Of a DNA stretch of 64,000 nt, positions 31,780-39,744 are shown in pieces. This stretch comes from Desulfovibrio gilichinskyi (GTDB lineage Bacteria > Desulfobacterota > Desulfovibrionia > Desulfovibrionales > Desulfovibrionaceae). The stretch covers positions 930,001 through 994,000 of the forward strand of contig NZ_FWZU01000001.1 in the NCBI RefSeq assembly GCF_900177375.1, in the 5' to 3' direction. The translations under genes and the position numbers were made by a program. The notes below the pieces were generated by a model. The model did no database searches. It saw only the letters and a list, made by a program, of their open reading frames with translations, and was not told where the DNA came from. The stretch's first letter is position 1. Each line of letters begins with the position of its first letter.

Positions 31780-33219
31780 TTAATGAGAATCAAGCCACGC
31801 GGATATACTGCTGACAAAATCCCCGGACAATGAATCAATAGATTCAAGGTCTGTCCCCGCCTCAAACGAAGAGGCTTTATCCAGCATAACAAGCTGATGG
31901 GGGGCAGACTGTATGCCGGAAAGCATTATCGAAACCTTATCTTCCCAACTGCGACTGACATTTCTAAGCCCGATAAACAGTGGGATATTTTCCGGTATAA
32001 CGGCTGCGACCATTTCAGGATAAAAGTATCTGTCCGGCGTATCAATGGTCAGCAACGCAAAATCAAACATTTGCAAGGACCTCGGCATTTTGGGAATTGA
32101 TTGCGGTTTATACCCTCTAAACCAGATCCCGACACGACCGAAATCAACCTTTGCTGTATGACGCAATTTTTCAGCTATAGCGTTAAGTTCTTCGTTGTCC
32201 GGACTGCTACGCAGGTACACGATCTGAACAACTACGCCTTTACCTGCCAAATGGCGTGCAACCTCATCGAATTGATCATCCGGTATTGCTGCACCGAACC
32301 TTACAATAACAATGGCCGGAAACACTCCTTCAGATTCCGGAATAAATAAACTATCCGTTTTTACTTTTTTAGATACCCTGACTTCATTTACACGCCCTTT
32401 ATTCGGATATTCCGCTGCGGCGTGGGCTGGAAGCCACATAAAACGGTTTATGAAATGTTCATCTCCCGGCAAAAATACCACTGATCCTTCGACAGGAAAA
32501 TCCTCATCAAACGATGGACCGTAAGTATAGATAAAATCTCCGTAGCCGGCCTTTTTTAGCTTACGGGTAAGTCCTGTTTTCTGATCATGTAAAACAAGCC
32601 TCCCCTGCTCCTGCCGAGCATCAATAATAGAAATATTTCTTCCTGTTTCAGTTTCATAATGTCCACGGAAGTCATCTTCATTAAATGAATACGCCGCCAA
32701 CTTATCAAATGTGCGTCCTTCTGAACCGCGCTTTAAGACTATAGTTTCATTACCGACCGTAACAAGCTTACCCTGTTTCAGCACAATGGCATTTTTATTT
32801 TGAGCGACATTACTTTCAATTGCAGAAGATACGGCAACAGGCGGCTTGTTTTTAGGCAATGAAGTTTTAGATTGCAGTGATTCAGCGGTATTTGCAGACG
32901 TATGAGAAGGCTTAGCTTTCGCCTTAACTTGCGAATTATCGGGAATATCTTTTGTCGAAAACTTATTTCGACGGGATACGGGATGCTTTGCGTGCTTTGT
33001 GGATTTTGTCTGCTTTACAGGTTTTAGATTCTTTTCTTCAGGCTGAACAGGTTCTTTCAACTTCGGTTCCGGATTAACTTTCTTAAGAACTGCCGGACTG
33101 ACTAATTCAATATTAATCATGCTCACAATCTTTTCCGGTATCGGAAAAATATTATTGCAAAGTATGAGCACAATTAAAACATGCACAAAAATAGACAGCA
33201 TGGCAGCAATGTACTTCAA
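31780..33219 (-). CDS. TonB-like N-terminal anchor fused to an esterase/hydrolase-like domain
   Basis: A 479-residue protein. The N-terminus is one membrane helix with the spacing S-x3-H (MLSIFVHVLIVLIL) seen in TonB/TolA anchors. A long Lys/Pro/Gln-rich periplasmic spacer (about 45-145) follows. The C-terminal 200 residues have an alpha/beta pattern (VFPAIVIVRFGAAIPDD, VVVQIVYLRSSPDN, FALLTIDTP) like a hydrolase, but no clear G-x-S-x-G nucleophile, so catalysis is doubtful. The start is TTG with AGGAGG. No ExbB/ExbD genes are nearby. Confidence 0.55.
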   Translation of the reverse strand: MKYIAAMLSIFVHVLIVLILCNNIFPIPEKIVSMINIELVSPAVLKKVNPEPKLKEPVQPEEKNLKPVKQTKSTKHAKHPVSRRNKFSTKDIPDNSQVKAKAKPSHTSANTAESLQSKTSLPKNKPPVAVSSAIESNVAQNKNAIVLKQGKLVTVGNETIVLKRGSEGRTFDKLAAYSFNEDDFRGHYETETGRNISIIDARQEQGRLVLHDQKTGLTRKLKKAGYGDFIYTYGPSFDEDFPVEGSVVFLPGDEHFINRFMWLPAHAAAEYPNKGRVNEVRVSKKVKTDSLFIPESEGVFPAIVIVRFGAAIPDDQFDEVARHLAGKGVVVQIVYLRSSPDNEELNAIAEKLRHTAKVDFGRVGIWFRGYKPQSIPKMPRSLQMFDFALLTIDTPDRYFYPEMVAAVIPENIPLFIGLRNVSRSWEDKVSIMLSGIQSAPHQLVMLDKASSFEAGTDLESIDSLSGDFVSSISAWLDSH

Positions 33220-33414
33220 AACACCTCCTGTACTGCCTTACATGCTATTCCTGATTCAGACTCTTTTCAACCGATTGAATAAATTATTCATTTCATCCCA
33301 AGCAGATATAGTTTAAAAAACACAACTCACCACAATAACTATGAGATTACAATAGCATATCACATTTTAAGTTGACAGTGACCAGAAATGGGAATAAATC
33401 CTCATAACTCGAGT

Positions 33415-33491
<77 letters not shown>

Positions 33492-33512
33492 CGATTAAAA
33501 AAAATCCCTACT

Positions 33513-33540
33513 AAGCCACTGATAATTCAGTGGCTTTTTT
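33513..33540 (+). terminator. Terminator after tRNA-Pro
   Basis: AGCCACTGA/TCAGTGGCT hairpin with a TTTTTT tail, 22 bases after the tRNA. Confidence 0.85.
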
Positions 33541-33548
33541 ATTTTAAA

Positions 33549-33588
33549 ACAAAAAAACTCATACATATAATATGCATGAGTTTTTTCA
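33549..33588 (-). terminator. Terminator of EF-hand gene 1, part of a duplicated element
   Basis: AACTCATACATATAATATGC-ATGAGTT forms an imperfect hairpin with T7 on the minus strand. A nearly identical element follows EF-hand gene 2 at 34743. Confidence 0.8.
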
Positions 33589-33624
33589 CATTTCGAAAAC
33601 AACAAAAACTTTTCTATCTTCGAA

Positions 33625-34416
33625 CTATGCCACGACTCCCAACGGATTCATGCCAGTACCGTCATTCTGAGTCTGATAAGCTTTCATAGCCATGCGACTA
33701 AGTGGAGACTGCCCGTTCTGCCCTTCTGACTCAGAAGATTTTCCAACCACATCAGCCAGGCTCTCATCACCATTATTAAACGCCTGCAAAAGTTCGTCAG
33801 CAGTTACAACACCGTCTTCATTCAGATCATAAGCATCATAAGTTTCTTCATCTTCATCTTCGTCAGAGCTTGATGAAGATGCGGAAACTTCCGATCCTGA
33901 TGAGGCAGAGGATGCCGCGGTAGCAACGGAAGCCTGTTCAGTCGCATCAGGCGGAGTCATAGCGGCATCAAGCTCTTCACCTGAAATGCTGCCATCACTA
34001 TCTGCATCAAGTACTGAAAACAATTCATCATTAAGTCCGGTTTCTTCCTGACTTAAAAGACTGTCTCCATCAATATCCATGTTATTCATTAAAGTTTCAG
34101 TAAGGCTCATCCCACTGTTTGCGCCACCTTGCATAAACACGCTAAGCTCGCCCATCATACCTTGATTCTCAAGATCTGCGAGCAGCTCTTCTTGCGAAGC
34201 CTGACCGTCACTATCAGCGTCGATAGTATTAAACAGATCAGAGGACATTCCAGATTCTTTAAGACTGAGCAATCCATCACCATCTCCATCATTATCAGCA
34301 ACCATGGAGCTTACAAAATCTTCCGCGCTGCTTCCTTTGCGGGCCTCGCGCATCTGTGCGATAATATCAGAATTAGCTCCTGAAATCATAGAACTGTCAA
34401 CACCGGAAATACTCAT
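33625..34416 (-). CDS. EF-hand calcium-binding protein, paralogue 1
   Basis: A 263-residue acidic protein with at least five EF-hand loops: DNDGDGDGLLSLKE, DADSDGQASQEE, DIDGDSLLSQEE, DADSDGSISGEE and DLNEDGVVTADE. A Ser/Asp/Glu-rich low-complexity linker precedes the last. It has no signal peptide. The C-terminus ends in GMNPLGVVA, matching PLGVVV in paralogue 2. The start at 34416 follows AGGAGG. A sigma-54 type promoter and a leader hairpin precede it. Calcium sensing or buffering is inferred; the partner is unknown. Confidence 0.82.
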   Translation of the reverse strand: MSISGVDSSMISGANSDIIAQMREARKGSSAEDFVSSMVADNDGDGDGLLSLKESGMSSDLFNTIDADSDGQASQEELLADLENQGMMGELSVFMQGGANSGMSLTETLMNNMDIDGDSLLSQEETGLNDELFSVLDADSDGSISGEELDAAMTPPDATEQASVATAASSASSGSEVSASSSSSDEDEDEETYDAYDLNEDGVVTADELLQAFNNGDESLADVVGKSSESEGQNGQSPLSRMAMKAYQTQNDGTGMNPLGVVA

Positions 34417-34453
34417 AGCTTTTTCCTCCTTGTTCAAAACCTTGCTGTGAACA

Positions 34454-34470
34454 ACGGCAATATGTGCCGT
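34454..34470 (-). promoter_or_regulatory. Conserved leader hairpin of EF-hand gene 1
   Basis: ACGGCA-N5-TGCCGT lies 38 bases before the start codon. The same hairpin, the same preceding A6 run on the minus strand and the downstream TTTTGAACAAGGA are found in the leader of paralogue 2. Confidence 0.55.
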
Positions 34471-34492
34471 TTTTTGCCTTTGCGTATTCCGC

Positions 34493-34508
34493 AGCAAGTT
34501 ATGCCCCA
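34493..34508 (-). promoter_or_regulatory. Sigma-54 type promoter of EF-hand gene 1
   Basis: TGGGGCATAACTTGCT on the minus strand has GG and GC at the -24/-12 spacing and a full TTGC. The paralogue has TGGAATATAGTTTGCA at the same place relative to its leader hairpin. Confidence 0.6.
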
Positions 34509-34742
34509 AACAATATTAAGAAAAATTAAGTATCTATATGTAAATATTACGCTATTTTTTTTGTTTGAAATTTCAAAAAGATGCATCATCTAATAACATG
34601 TAAATCATTACACAAATGTTGGATTAAAATAAAAAGAACTGACCAGAGTCGGCAGAAAAGACATACTTACATAAGCTATTACTGTTTTACCGATAAAAAT
34701 TCGGCTTAAAATCATACGAAAAACTTAGTCAGCTTTTAAACG

Positions 34743-34785
34743 CAAAAAAACTCATACATATAGCATGCATGAGTTTTTTTGCGTG
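34743..34785 (-). terminator. Terminator of EF-hand gene 2
   Basis: AACTCATACATATAGCATGC-ATGAGTT with T7 on the minus strand, nearly the same as the element at 33549. Between it and the EF-hand 1 promoter (34509-34742) the sequence is AT-rich with nothing else recognised. Confidence 0.8.
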
Positions 34786-34820
34786 TTGCGAACAACAAAA
34801 ATATATTTAAGACAGCAAAA

Positions 34821-35420
34821 TTATACAACTACGCCTAAGGGACTTCTCCCTGCGGCTGCACTCTGTGCTTGATATGCACTGACTGCCCTTTGCATTAGAG
34901 CCGATTTGCCGCTGTTTTTGCCTGATTCTTTCGGCTTTCCGACTACTTCCGCAAGGCTCTGATCACCGGCCTCAAAAGCCTGCAAAAATTCATTTCCGGT
35001 AACAATGCCATCTTTATTCAGATCATAAACATCATAGCTTGTTTCATCATCCTGAGAACCTGATTTATCAGAAGAGGATTTTTTTGCACTGACATTAACT
35101 TGCGGGCTGCCACTTTCATCTTGCATACGCACTGCAAGATCGCCCATCATGCCCTTTTGCTGTTGCAGTTTTTCTATTCCCTTAGACAGCTCCTCTGCCG
35201 AAGCAAGTCCGTCTCCATTTGTATCAATGGATTTGAATAAACTACCGTTAAGCCCGGTCTCTTTGGCACTGAGGAAGCCGTCACCGTCTCCATCATTCTC
35301 TTGAATCATGGAGCTTACGAACTCTTCGTTGCCCCCCTCTTTGCGAGCCTCCTGCATCTGGGCTATCATATCAGAAGAACCTTCTGAATTCATATAACTG
35401 CCGATACTTGAAACACTCAT
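34821..35420 (-). CDS. EF-hand calcium-binding protein, paralogue 2
   Basis: A 199-residue acidic protein with EF-hand loops ENDGDGDGFLSAKE, DTNGDGLASAEE and DLNKDGIVTGNE. It shares with paralogue 1 the N-terminal motif SDMIAQM-x-EARK, the loop pattern, the closing SLAEVVGK segment and the terminal PLGVV. It is shorter because the middle pair of hands and the long linker are missing. The start at 35420 has a GGATGGG site. The promoter and leader also match, so the whole transcription unit was duplicated. Confidence 0.82.
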   Translation of the reverse strand: MSVSSIGSYMNSEGSSDMIAQMQEARKEGGNEEFVSSMIQENDGDGDGFLSAKETGLNGSLFKSIDTNGDGLASAEELSKGIEKLQQQKGMMGDLAVRMQDESGSPQVNVSAKKSSSDKSGSQDDETSYDVYDLNKDGIVTGNEFLQAFEAGDQSLAEVVGKPKESGKNSGKSALMQRAVSAYQAQSAAAGRSPLGVVV

Positions 35421-35459
35421 AATTTCCCATCCTTGTTCAAAATATGTCTGCATTAATAG

Positions 35460-35474
35460 CGGCAATATATGCCG
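35460..35474 (-). promoter_or_regulatory. Conserved leader hairpin of EF-hand gene 2
   Basis: CGGCA-N5-TGCCG, 40 bases before the start, with an A6 run on its 5' side; counterpart of the hairpin at 34454. Confidence 0.55.
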
Positions 35475-35497
35475 TTTTTTCTATTAACAAAACTTAA

Positions 35498-35513
35498 TGC
35501 AAACTATATTCCA
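35498..35513 (-). promoter_or_regulatory. Sigma-54 type promoter of EF-hand gene 2
   Basis: TGGAATATAGTTTGCA on the minus strand has the -24 GG and -12 TTGC spacing. Its distance to the leader hairpin equals that in paralogue 1 within one base. Confidence 0.6.
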
Positions 35514-35609
35514 AACAATTCAAGGAAATCAGCTACCATGCCACATACGACAACATACTGATTACATTTATTTTTTTATCAATGTAATCTATCTAAACCT
35601 GTAAAGATA

Positions 35610-36560
35610 TTATACAGAGCAAGGGATAATACCGAGAGGGCTGGCCAAACCAGGCAAACATGGCCTACTCATAAAGCTATGCCCAGCAACAGGAACACTG
35701 ACACCCGGCAAATCCGGATTCTGAGTTATTTTCACATACTCATCAGTAAAATCAATATGCATGGGAACGACTTCTGTTTCACCTTCACCGCAAATGCTTT
35801 CGCGGTGCAGCGGAGTGAATACACTTTTTTTGCCGTCCTTATCCGTTGCTATTATGCTGGTTAAAGTAGTTGCAATATGAGTGACCGATCCGTCTTCTCC
35901 GAAGACAAGTGAATTATGATCTGCATGAATTCCTACTGCATCAGAATCATATGCAAGAATTTCTCCTGCAAAAGTTTTTATGGATGAAGGAACACCCGGC
36001 TCAACAGACTCTAATCTACCCTCCGGAGAAAAACTGAACCCTACCCGCGATTTAACTATTCCGACAGGGGTAGGAACTTCAACAATCTCGCCCGGCCACA
36101 AGGTAACACTGCGCAAGGCTTCATTTTCATAAAAACTCATCCCGATAATTTTAGTGCGGATCAAACCGATTGGAGTCATTAACTCAATCGGATCAGCTAA
36201 ACCGGCTTCATCTTCCTGACTCCAATAACCGGAAAGCTTGCCGTTTAAAGGAAAAACTCTGCTGATTCCGCCACCTGGATGAAAAGTAACCAACTCTACA
36301 ACAATATCACCTATCGGAGTTTTAACTAAGGTCTTTTCTTCCAAAGGCACAGATTTGGGAAGTCCTGACTCATAAAAAGATAAGGCTTGAACAGTTTTTC
36401 GTCTGAGATCATCGGTCGAATACTGAGGCACAAGTTTACCTACAGGTGTTTCAAGAACACATGCTCCGGAAGGTGAACAAATATGGACAGATCCATTCGC
36501 GTACATTTCTATAGGCCCTGCAACAGGAACATCACCTAATCTTGTTTTGCATAAATCCAT
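35610..36560 (-). CDS. Beta-repeat protein of unknown function beside the nif cluster
   Basis: A 316-residue protein built of at least five imperfect repeats of about 50-55 residues. Each has a TP-V/I-G motif (TPVGKL, TPIGDI, TPIGLI, TPVGIV) and a strand pair such as LSFYESGLPKSV, VTFHPGGGISRV, MSFYENEALRSV or FSFSPEGRLESV, reminiscent of MORN/YwqK-type repeats. There is no signal peptide or membrane segment. The start at 36560 has a GGGAG site; a TTG at 36581 is less likely. It is next to nifV on the same strand, but the 100-base AT-rich gap gives no proof of co-regulation. Confidence 0.6.
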   Translation of the reverse strand: MDLCKTRLGDVPVAGPIEMYANGSVHICSPSGACVLETPVGKLVPQYSTDDLRRKTVQALSFYESGLPKSVPLEEKTLVKTPIGDIVVELVTFHPGGGISRVFPLNGKLSGYWSQEDEAGLADPIELMTPIGLIRTKIIGMSFYENEALRSVTLWPGEIVEVPTPVGIVKSRVGFSFSPEGRLESVEPGVPSSIKTFAGEILAYDSDAVGIHADHNSLVFGEDGSVTHIATTLTSIIATDKDGKKSVFTPLHRESICGEGETEVVPMHIDFTDEYVKITQNPDLPGVSVPVAGHSFMSRPCLPGLASPLGIIPCSV

Positions 36561-36667
36561 GTCCAATCTCCCTTCTAACAACTAAAAATTATGCTGAATT
36601 AGTTAAAATACACTATATGAGATATTACATTTAAATGTTTACATGCTATTTTCACTCATGCTTATTT

Positions 36668-37786
36668 CTATTTTTCAGAATTCAAGGTCAACTCAACGAG
36701 CTCTCCTTTGGTGAGCGGACGCATTAATTCACATGAAAGTTTTCGCACAGCCTGCGTAAGAGCGGAAAGATTACGCTCAGAAAAATCTTTTACAAGCGGC
36801 GCAATTTCACCGTCGCTTAATGCCGAAGCGACTGCTGACTTACCGCTCTTACCGCCGACTGCGAGCTTACGGGTTTTCCCTACAAGCTCAGGATTATATG
36901 GTTCAAAGAGTTCAGGTGATTTACTTAATGCATGTGCGTGCAAACCGGATTCACAGGCGAAAATATCAGTTCCAACTACCGCTTTAGTCCGCGCGATAGT
37001 CACTCCGGCCGCGCTGGAAACAAAGCTGCAAAGATCCACAAGCCCTTCTGTAGAATATGGATGGTTCTCATTATTAAGCGAAAGATATGCAATCAACTCT
37101 TCCGTGGCGGAGATGCCGGACCGCTCACCTATTCCCAGCACGCTTACATCCACATATTTTGCACCGGCCCCAAGGGCAGTTACCGCATTTGCGGTCGCCA
37201 TACCGAAATCGTCATGGCAGTGGACGGCAAAATCAATATTGATCTGACTGCTGAACAACTGCACCAGATTTTCAGTAGCTTTCGGAGTAAGTTGCCCGAG
37301 TGAATCCGCAAGACGAATGCGCGAAGCTCCCGACACTTTTGCAAGTAACGCCACGGTCAGAGCAAAAGCTTCATCAGCTCTTGAAAGGTCTTCCAGTCCG
37401 ATAGAAACATATCTAAGACCGTGGTTCTTAGCCGTCTCAACCGTTTTAGTTAGTTTTTTGAGTAATCCTGCCCGATCAAGGCCAAGCCTCTTCTCTATAT
37501 GAAGGTCTGAAACCGGAACACCTATATTAATGCGGTCAACAGGAAGCTTTGAAACTGTAATAACATCTTCTTCGCGGCAGGGACTCCAGACACTGAATTT
37601 TGTATTACCGTTTAATGAGCGTCCATATTCTGCAAGTTCCTGCAAATCTTCCTGCCCTACCCAGCCCAGTTCTACTTCATCTATTCCAAGAGCTACAAGC
37701 CCTGCGACAATGCGTTTACGAGTATCAATATTAAAATATGCGCCGAACAACTGTGCGCCTTCTCTGAGTGTTGTATCTATCAACAT
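36668..37786 (-). CDS. nifV: Homocitrate synthase
   Basis: A 372-residue enzyme of the DRE-TIM metallolyase family that joins acetyl-CoA and 2-oxoglutarate to homocitrate, the organic ligand of FeMo-co. The metal/substrate motif DTTLREGAQ is at the N-terminus, the second metal motif HCHDDFGMATAN near residue 195, and GIGERSGISATEEL about 30 residues on. It is shorter than isopropylmalate synthases and lacks the regulatory domain, as NifV proteins do. The start at 37786 follows AGGAG. It diverges from nifH and has its own sigma-54 type promoter. Confidence 0.9.
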   Translation of the reverse strand: MLIDTTLREGAQLFGAYFNIDTRKRIVAGLVALGIDEVELGWVGQEDLQELAEYGRSLNGNTKFSVWSPCREEDVITVSKLPVDRINIGVPVSDLHIEKRLGLDRAGLLKKLTKTVETAKNHGLRYVSIGLEDLSRADEAFALTVALLAKVSGASRIRLADSLGQLTPKATENLVQLFSSQINIDFAVHCHDDFGMATANAVTALGAGAKYVDVSVLGIGERSGISATEELIAYLSLNNENHPYSTEGLVDLCSFVSSAAGVTIARTKAVVGTDIFACESGLHAHALSKSPELFEPYNPELVGKTRKLAVGGKSGKSAVASALSDGEIAPLVKDFSERNLSALTQAVRKLSCELMRPLTKGELVELTLNSEK

Positions 37787-37824
37787 GTCATGGCTCCTTG
37801 TCGTTAGTAGATAATCATTACTAA

Positions 37825-37839
37825 GCACAATCAATGCCA
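37825..37839 (-). promoter_or_regulatory. Sigma-54 type promoter of nifV
   Basis: TGGCATTGATTGTGC on the minus strand has the -24 GG and -12 GC at the right spacing, though GTGC replaces TTGC. The transcription start would be about 27 bases before the nifV ATG. Confidence 0.55.
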
Positions 37840-37901
37840 ATGGGCGCCATTCGTATATTATCTTGTAATAATACGCTTATTTTAAAAACACATCCTACTT
37901 C

Positions 37902-37975
37902 AATCTACATACATTTTTGTAGGAAACTACACTAACGTATGTAGTTTATGTCGCTACCCACGTTTTATGTAGATT
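37902..37975. promoter_or_regulatory. Cluster of CTACA/TGTAG motifs between nifV and nifH
   Basis: Five CTACA or TGTAG copies lie at 37905, 37918, 37927, 37940 and 37968. AATCTACATA (37902-37911) is inverted as TATGTAGATT (37966-37975), and CTACA-N8-TGTAG is at 37927-37944. They lie 65-140 bases upstream of the nifH promoter, an enhancer distance. No canonical NifA site (TGT-N10-ACA) was found in this gap. Confidence 0.5.
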
Positions 37976-38040
37976 CTTTCTAGGCCCCGTTGAATGAATT
38001 AATACCGTTATATTAGATAGTTAACTTGCAAAACCTAATT

Positions 38041-38056
38041 TGGCACGCCAATTGCC
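38041..38056 (+). promoter_or_regulatory. Sigma-54 promoter of the nifH operon
   Basis: TGGCACGCCAATTGCC is a full match to the -24/-12 consensus (TGGCACG-N4-TTGC). The transcription start is expected near 38067, 45 bases before the nifH ATG. Confidence 0.93.
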
Positions 38057-38087
38057 TTATGTGAATCAGCATCAACGTAAATTTTAA

Positions 38088-38951
<864 letters not shown>

Positions 38952-39004
38952 CACTTACCCCTTTTAAAAAACATTATATTCAAATCGCACCATAGGAGAG
39001 CCAA

Positions 39005-39352
39005 ATGATGATCATGGTAAGAGCAATAGTTAGACCGGAAAAAGCAGACGCAGTTCTGGCAGCACTCATGGACAACGGATTTCCGGCTGTAACAAAATAT
39101 TCAGTAGCAGGTCGCGGTAAACAACGCGGTATCAAAATCGGCGAAGTTACCTACGACGAAATTCCTAAAACCATGCTCATGAGCGTTGTTAAGGCTGAAG
39201 ATAAAGATTTCGTCATCAGCACCATCATGGACGCTGCAAGATCAGGAACCAAGGGAGCTTTCGGAGACGGTAAGATTTTCGTTTCAGAAGTTGGCGATGT
39301 CTACACTATCAGTTCCGGCGTAAAGGAAGGCGCTGCAGAGGGAGAGGCATAA
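39005..39352 (+). CDS. nifI1: Nitrogen regulatory PII-like protein NifI1
   Basis: A 115-residue GlnB/PII family protein whose T-loop region (RGKQRGIKIGEVTYDEIPKT) differs from GlnB. It is placed after nifH, the hallmark of NifI1. In methanogens, NifI1 and NifI2 form a complex that binds the MoFe protein and switches off nitrogenase when ammonium is present, relieved by 2-oxoglutarate. The C-terminal GTKGAFGDGKIFVSEVGDVY is the PII B/C-loop. It ends TAATG, coupling it to nifI2. Confidence 0.95.
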   Translation: MMIMVRAIVRPEKADAVLAALMDNGFPAVTKYSVAGRGKQRGIKIGEVTYDEIPKTMLMSVVKAEDKDFVISTIMDAARSGTKGAFGDGKIFVSEVGDVYTISSGVKEGAAEGEA

Positions 39353-39726
39353 TGCAGGAAATCATCGCCATTGTGCGGATGAACATGATGAACCGCACCA
39401 AAGCAGCACTTGATGAAGCAGGCGTAGATGCCTACTTCGCTCACGAAGCTCAAGGCCGGGGAAAAGGATTCGTTAACTCAGCGGTCCTTGAAGGAGCAGA
39501 AAGCGGATACGAAGAAGCCGCAGCTGTTCTCGGTGAAAAAGGTAAGCTTTACCCTAAACGCATATTAACAGTTGTCGTTCCAGATGACCTCGTCGATGAC
39601 ATTGTTGAAGCTATCATCAAAGCTAACCAGACCGGAAAACCCGGTGACGGCAAAATCTTTGTAACTCCTCTCGGAGATGCAGTACGCGTCAGAACCGCTG
39701 AAAAAGGCAAAAAAGCTATCGTTTAG
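39352..39726 (+). CDS. nifI2: Nitrogen regulatory PII-like protein NifI2
   Basis: A 124-residue PII family protein with the C-terminal motif TGKPGDGKIFVTPLGDAVRV and a longer T-loop (GRGKGFVNSAVLEGAESGYEE-like, residues about 35-60) typical of NifI2, the partner of NifI1 in post-translational control of nitrogenase. Its ATG shares one base with the nifI1 stop, supporting equimolar synthesis. Confidence 0.94.
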   Translation: MQEIIAIVRMNMMNRTKAALDEAGVDAYFAHEAQGRGKGFVNSAVLEGAESGYEEAAAVLGEKGKLYPKRILTVVVPDDLVDDIVEAIIKANQTGKPGDGKIFVTPLGDAVRVRTAEKGKKAIV

Positions 39727-39744
39727 TTCCAAGGAGATTGCAAG

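Noticed and set aside
36708-37247. A 179-residue open frame antisense to nifV
   Set aside because: It is a shadow of the nifV codons, with Ser/Ala/Leu-rich random composition.
37861-38040. Canonical NifA sites TGT-N10-ACA upstream of nifH
   Set aside because: Each TGT was checked for ACA 13 bases on and none fits. Only an N8 pair at 37918-37931 and the CTACA/TGTAG series are found.
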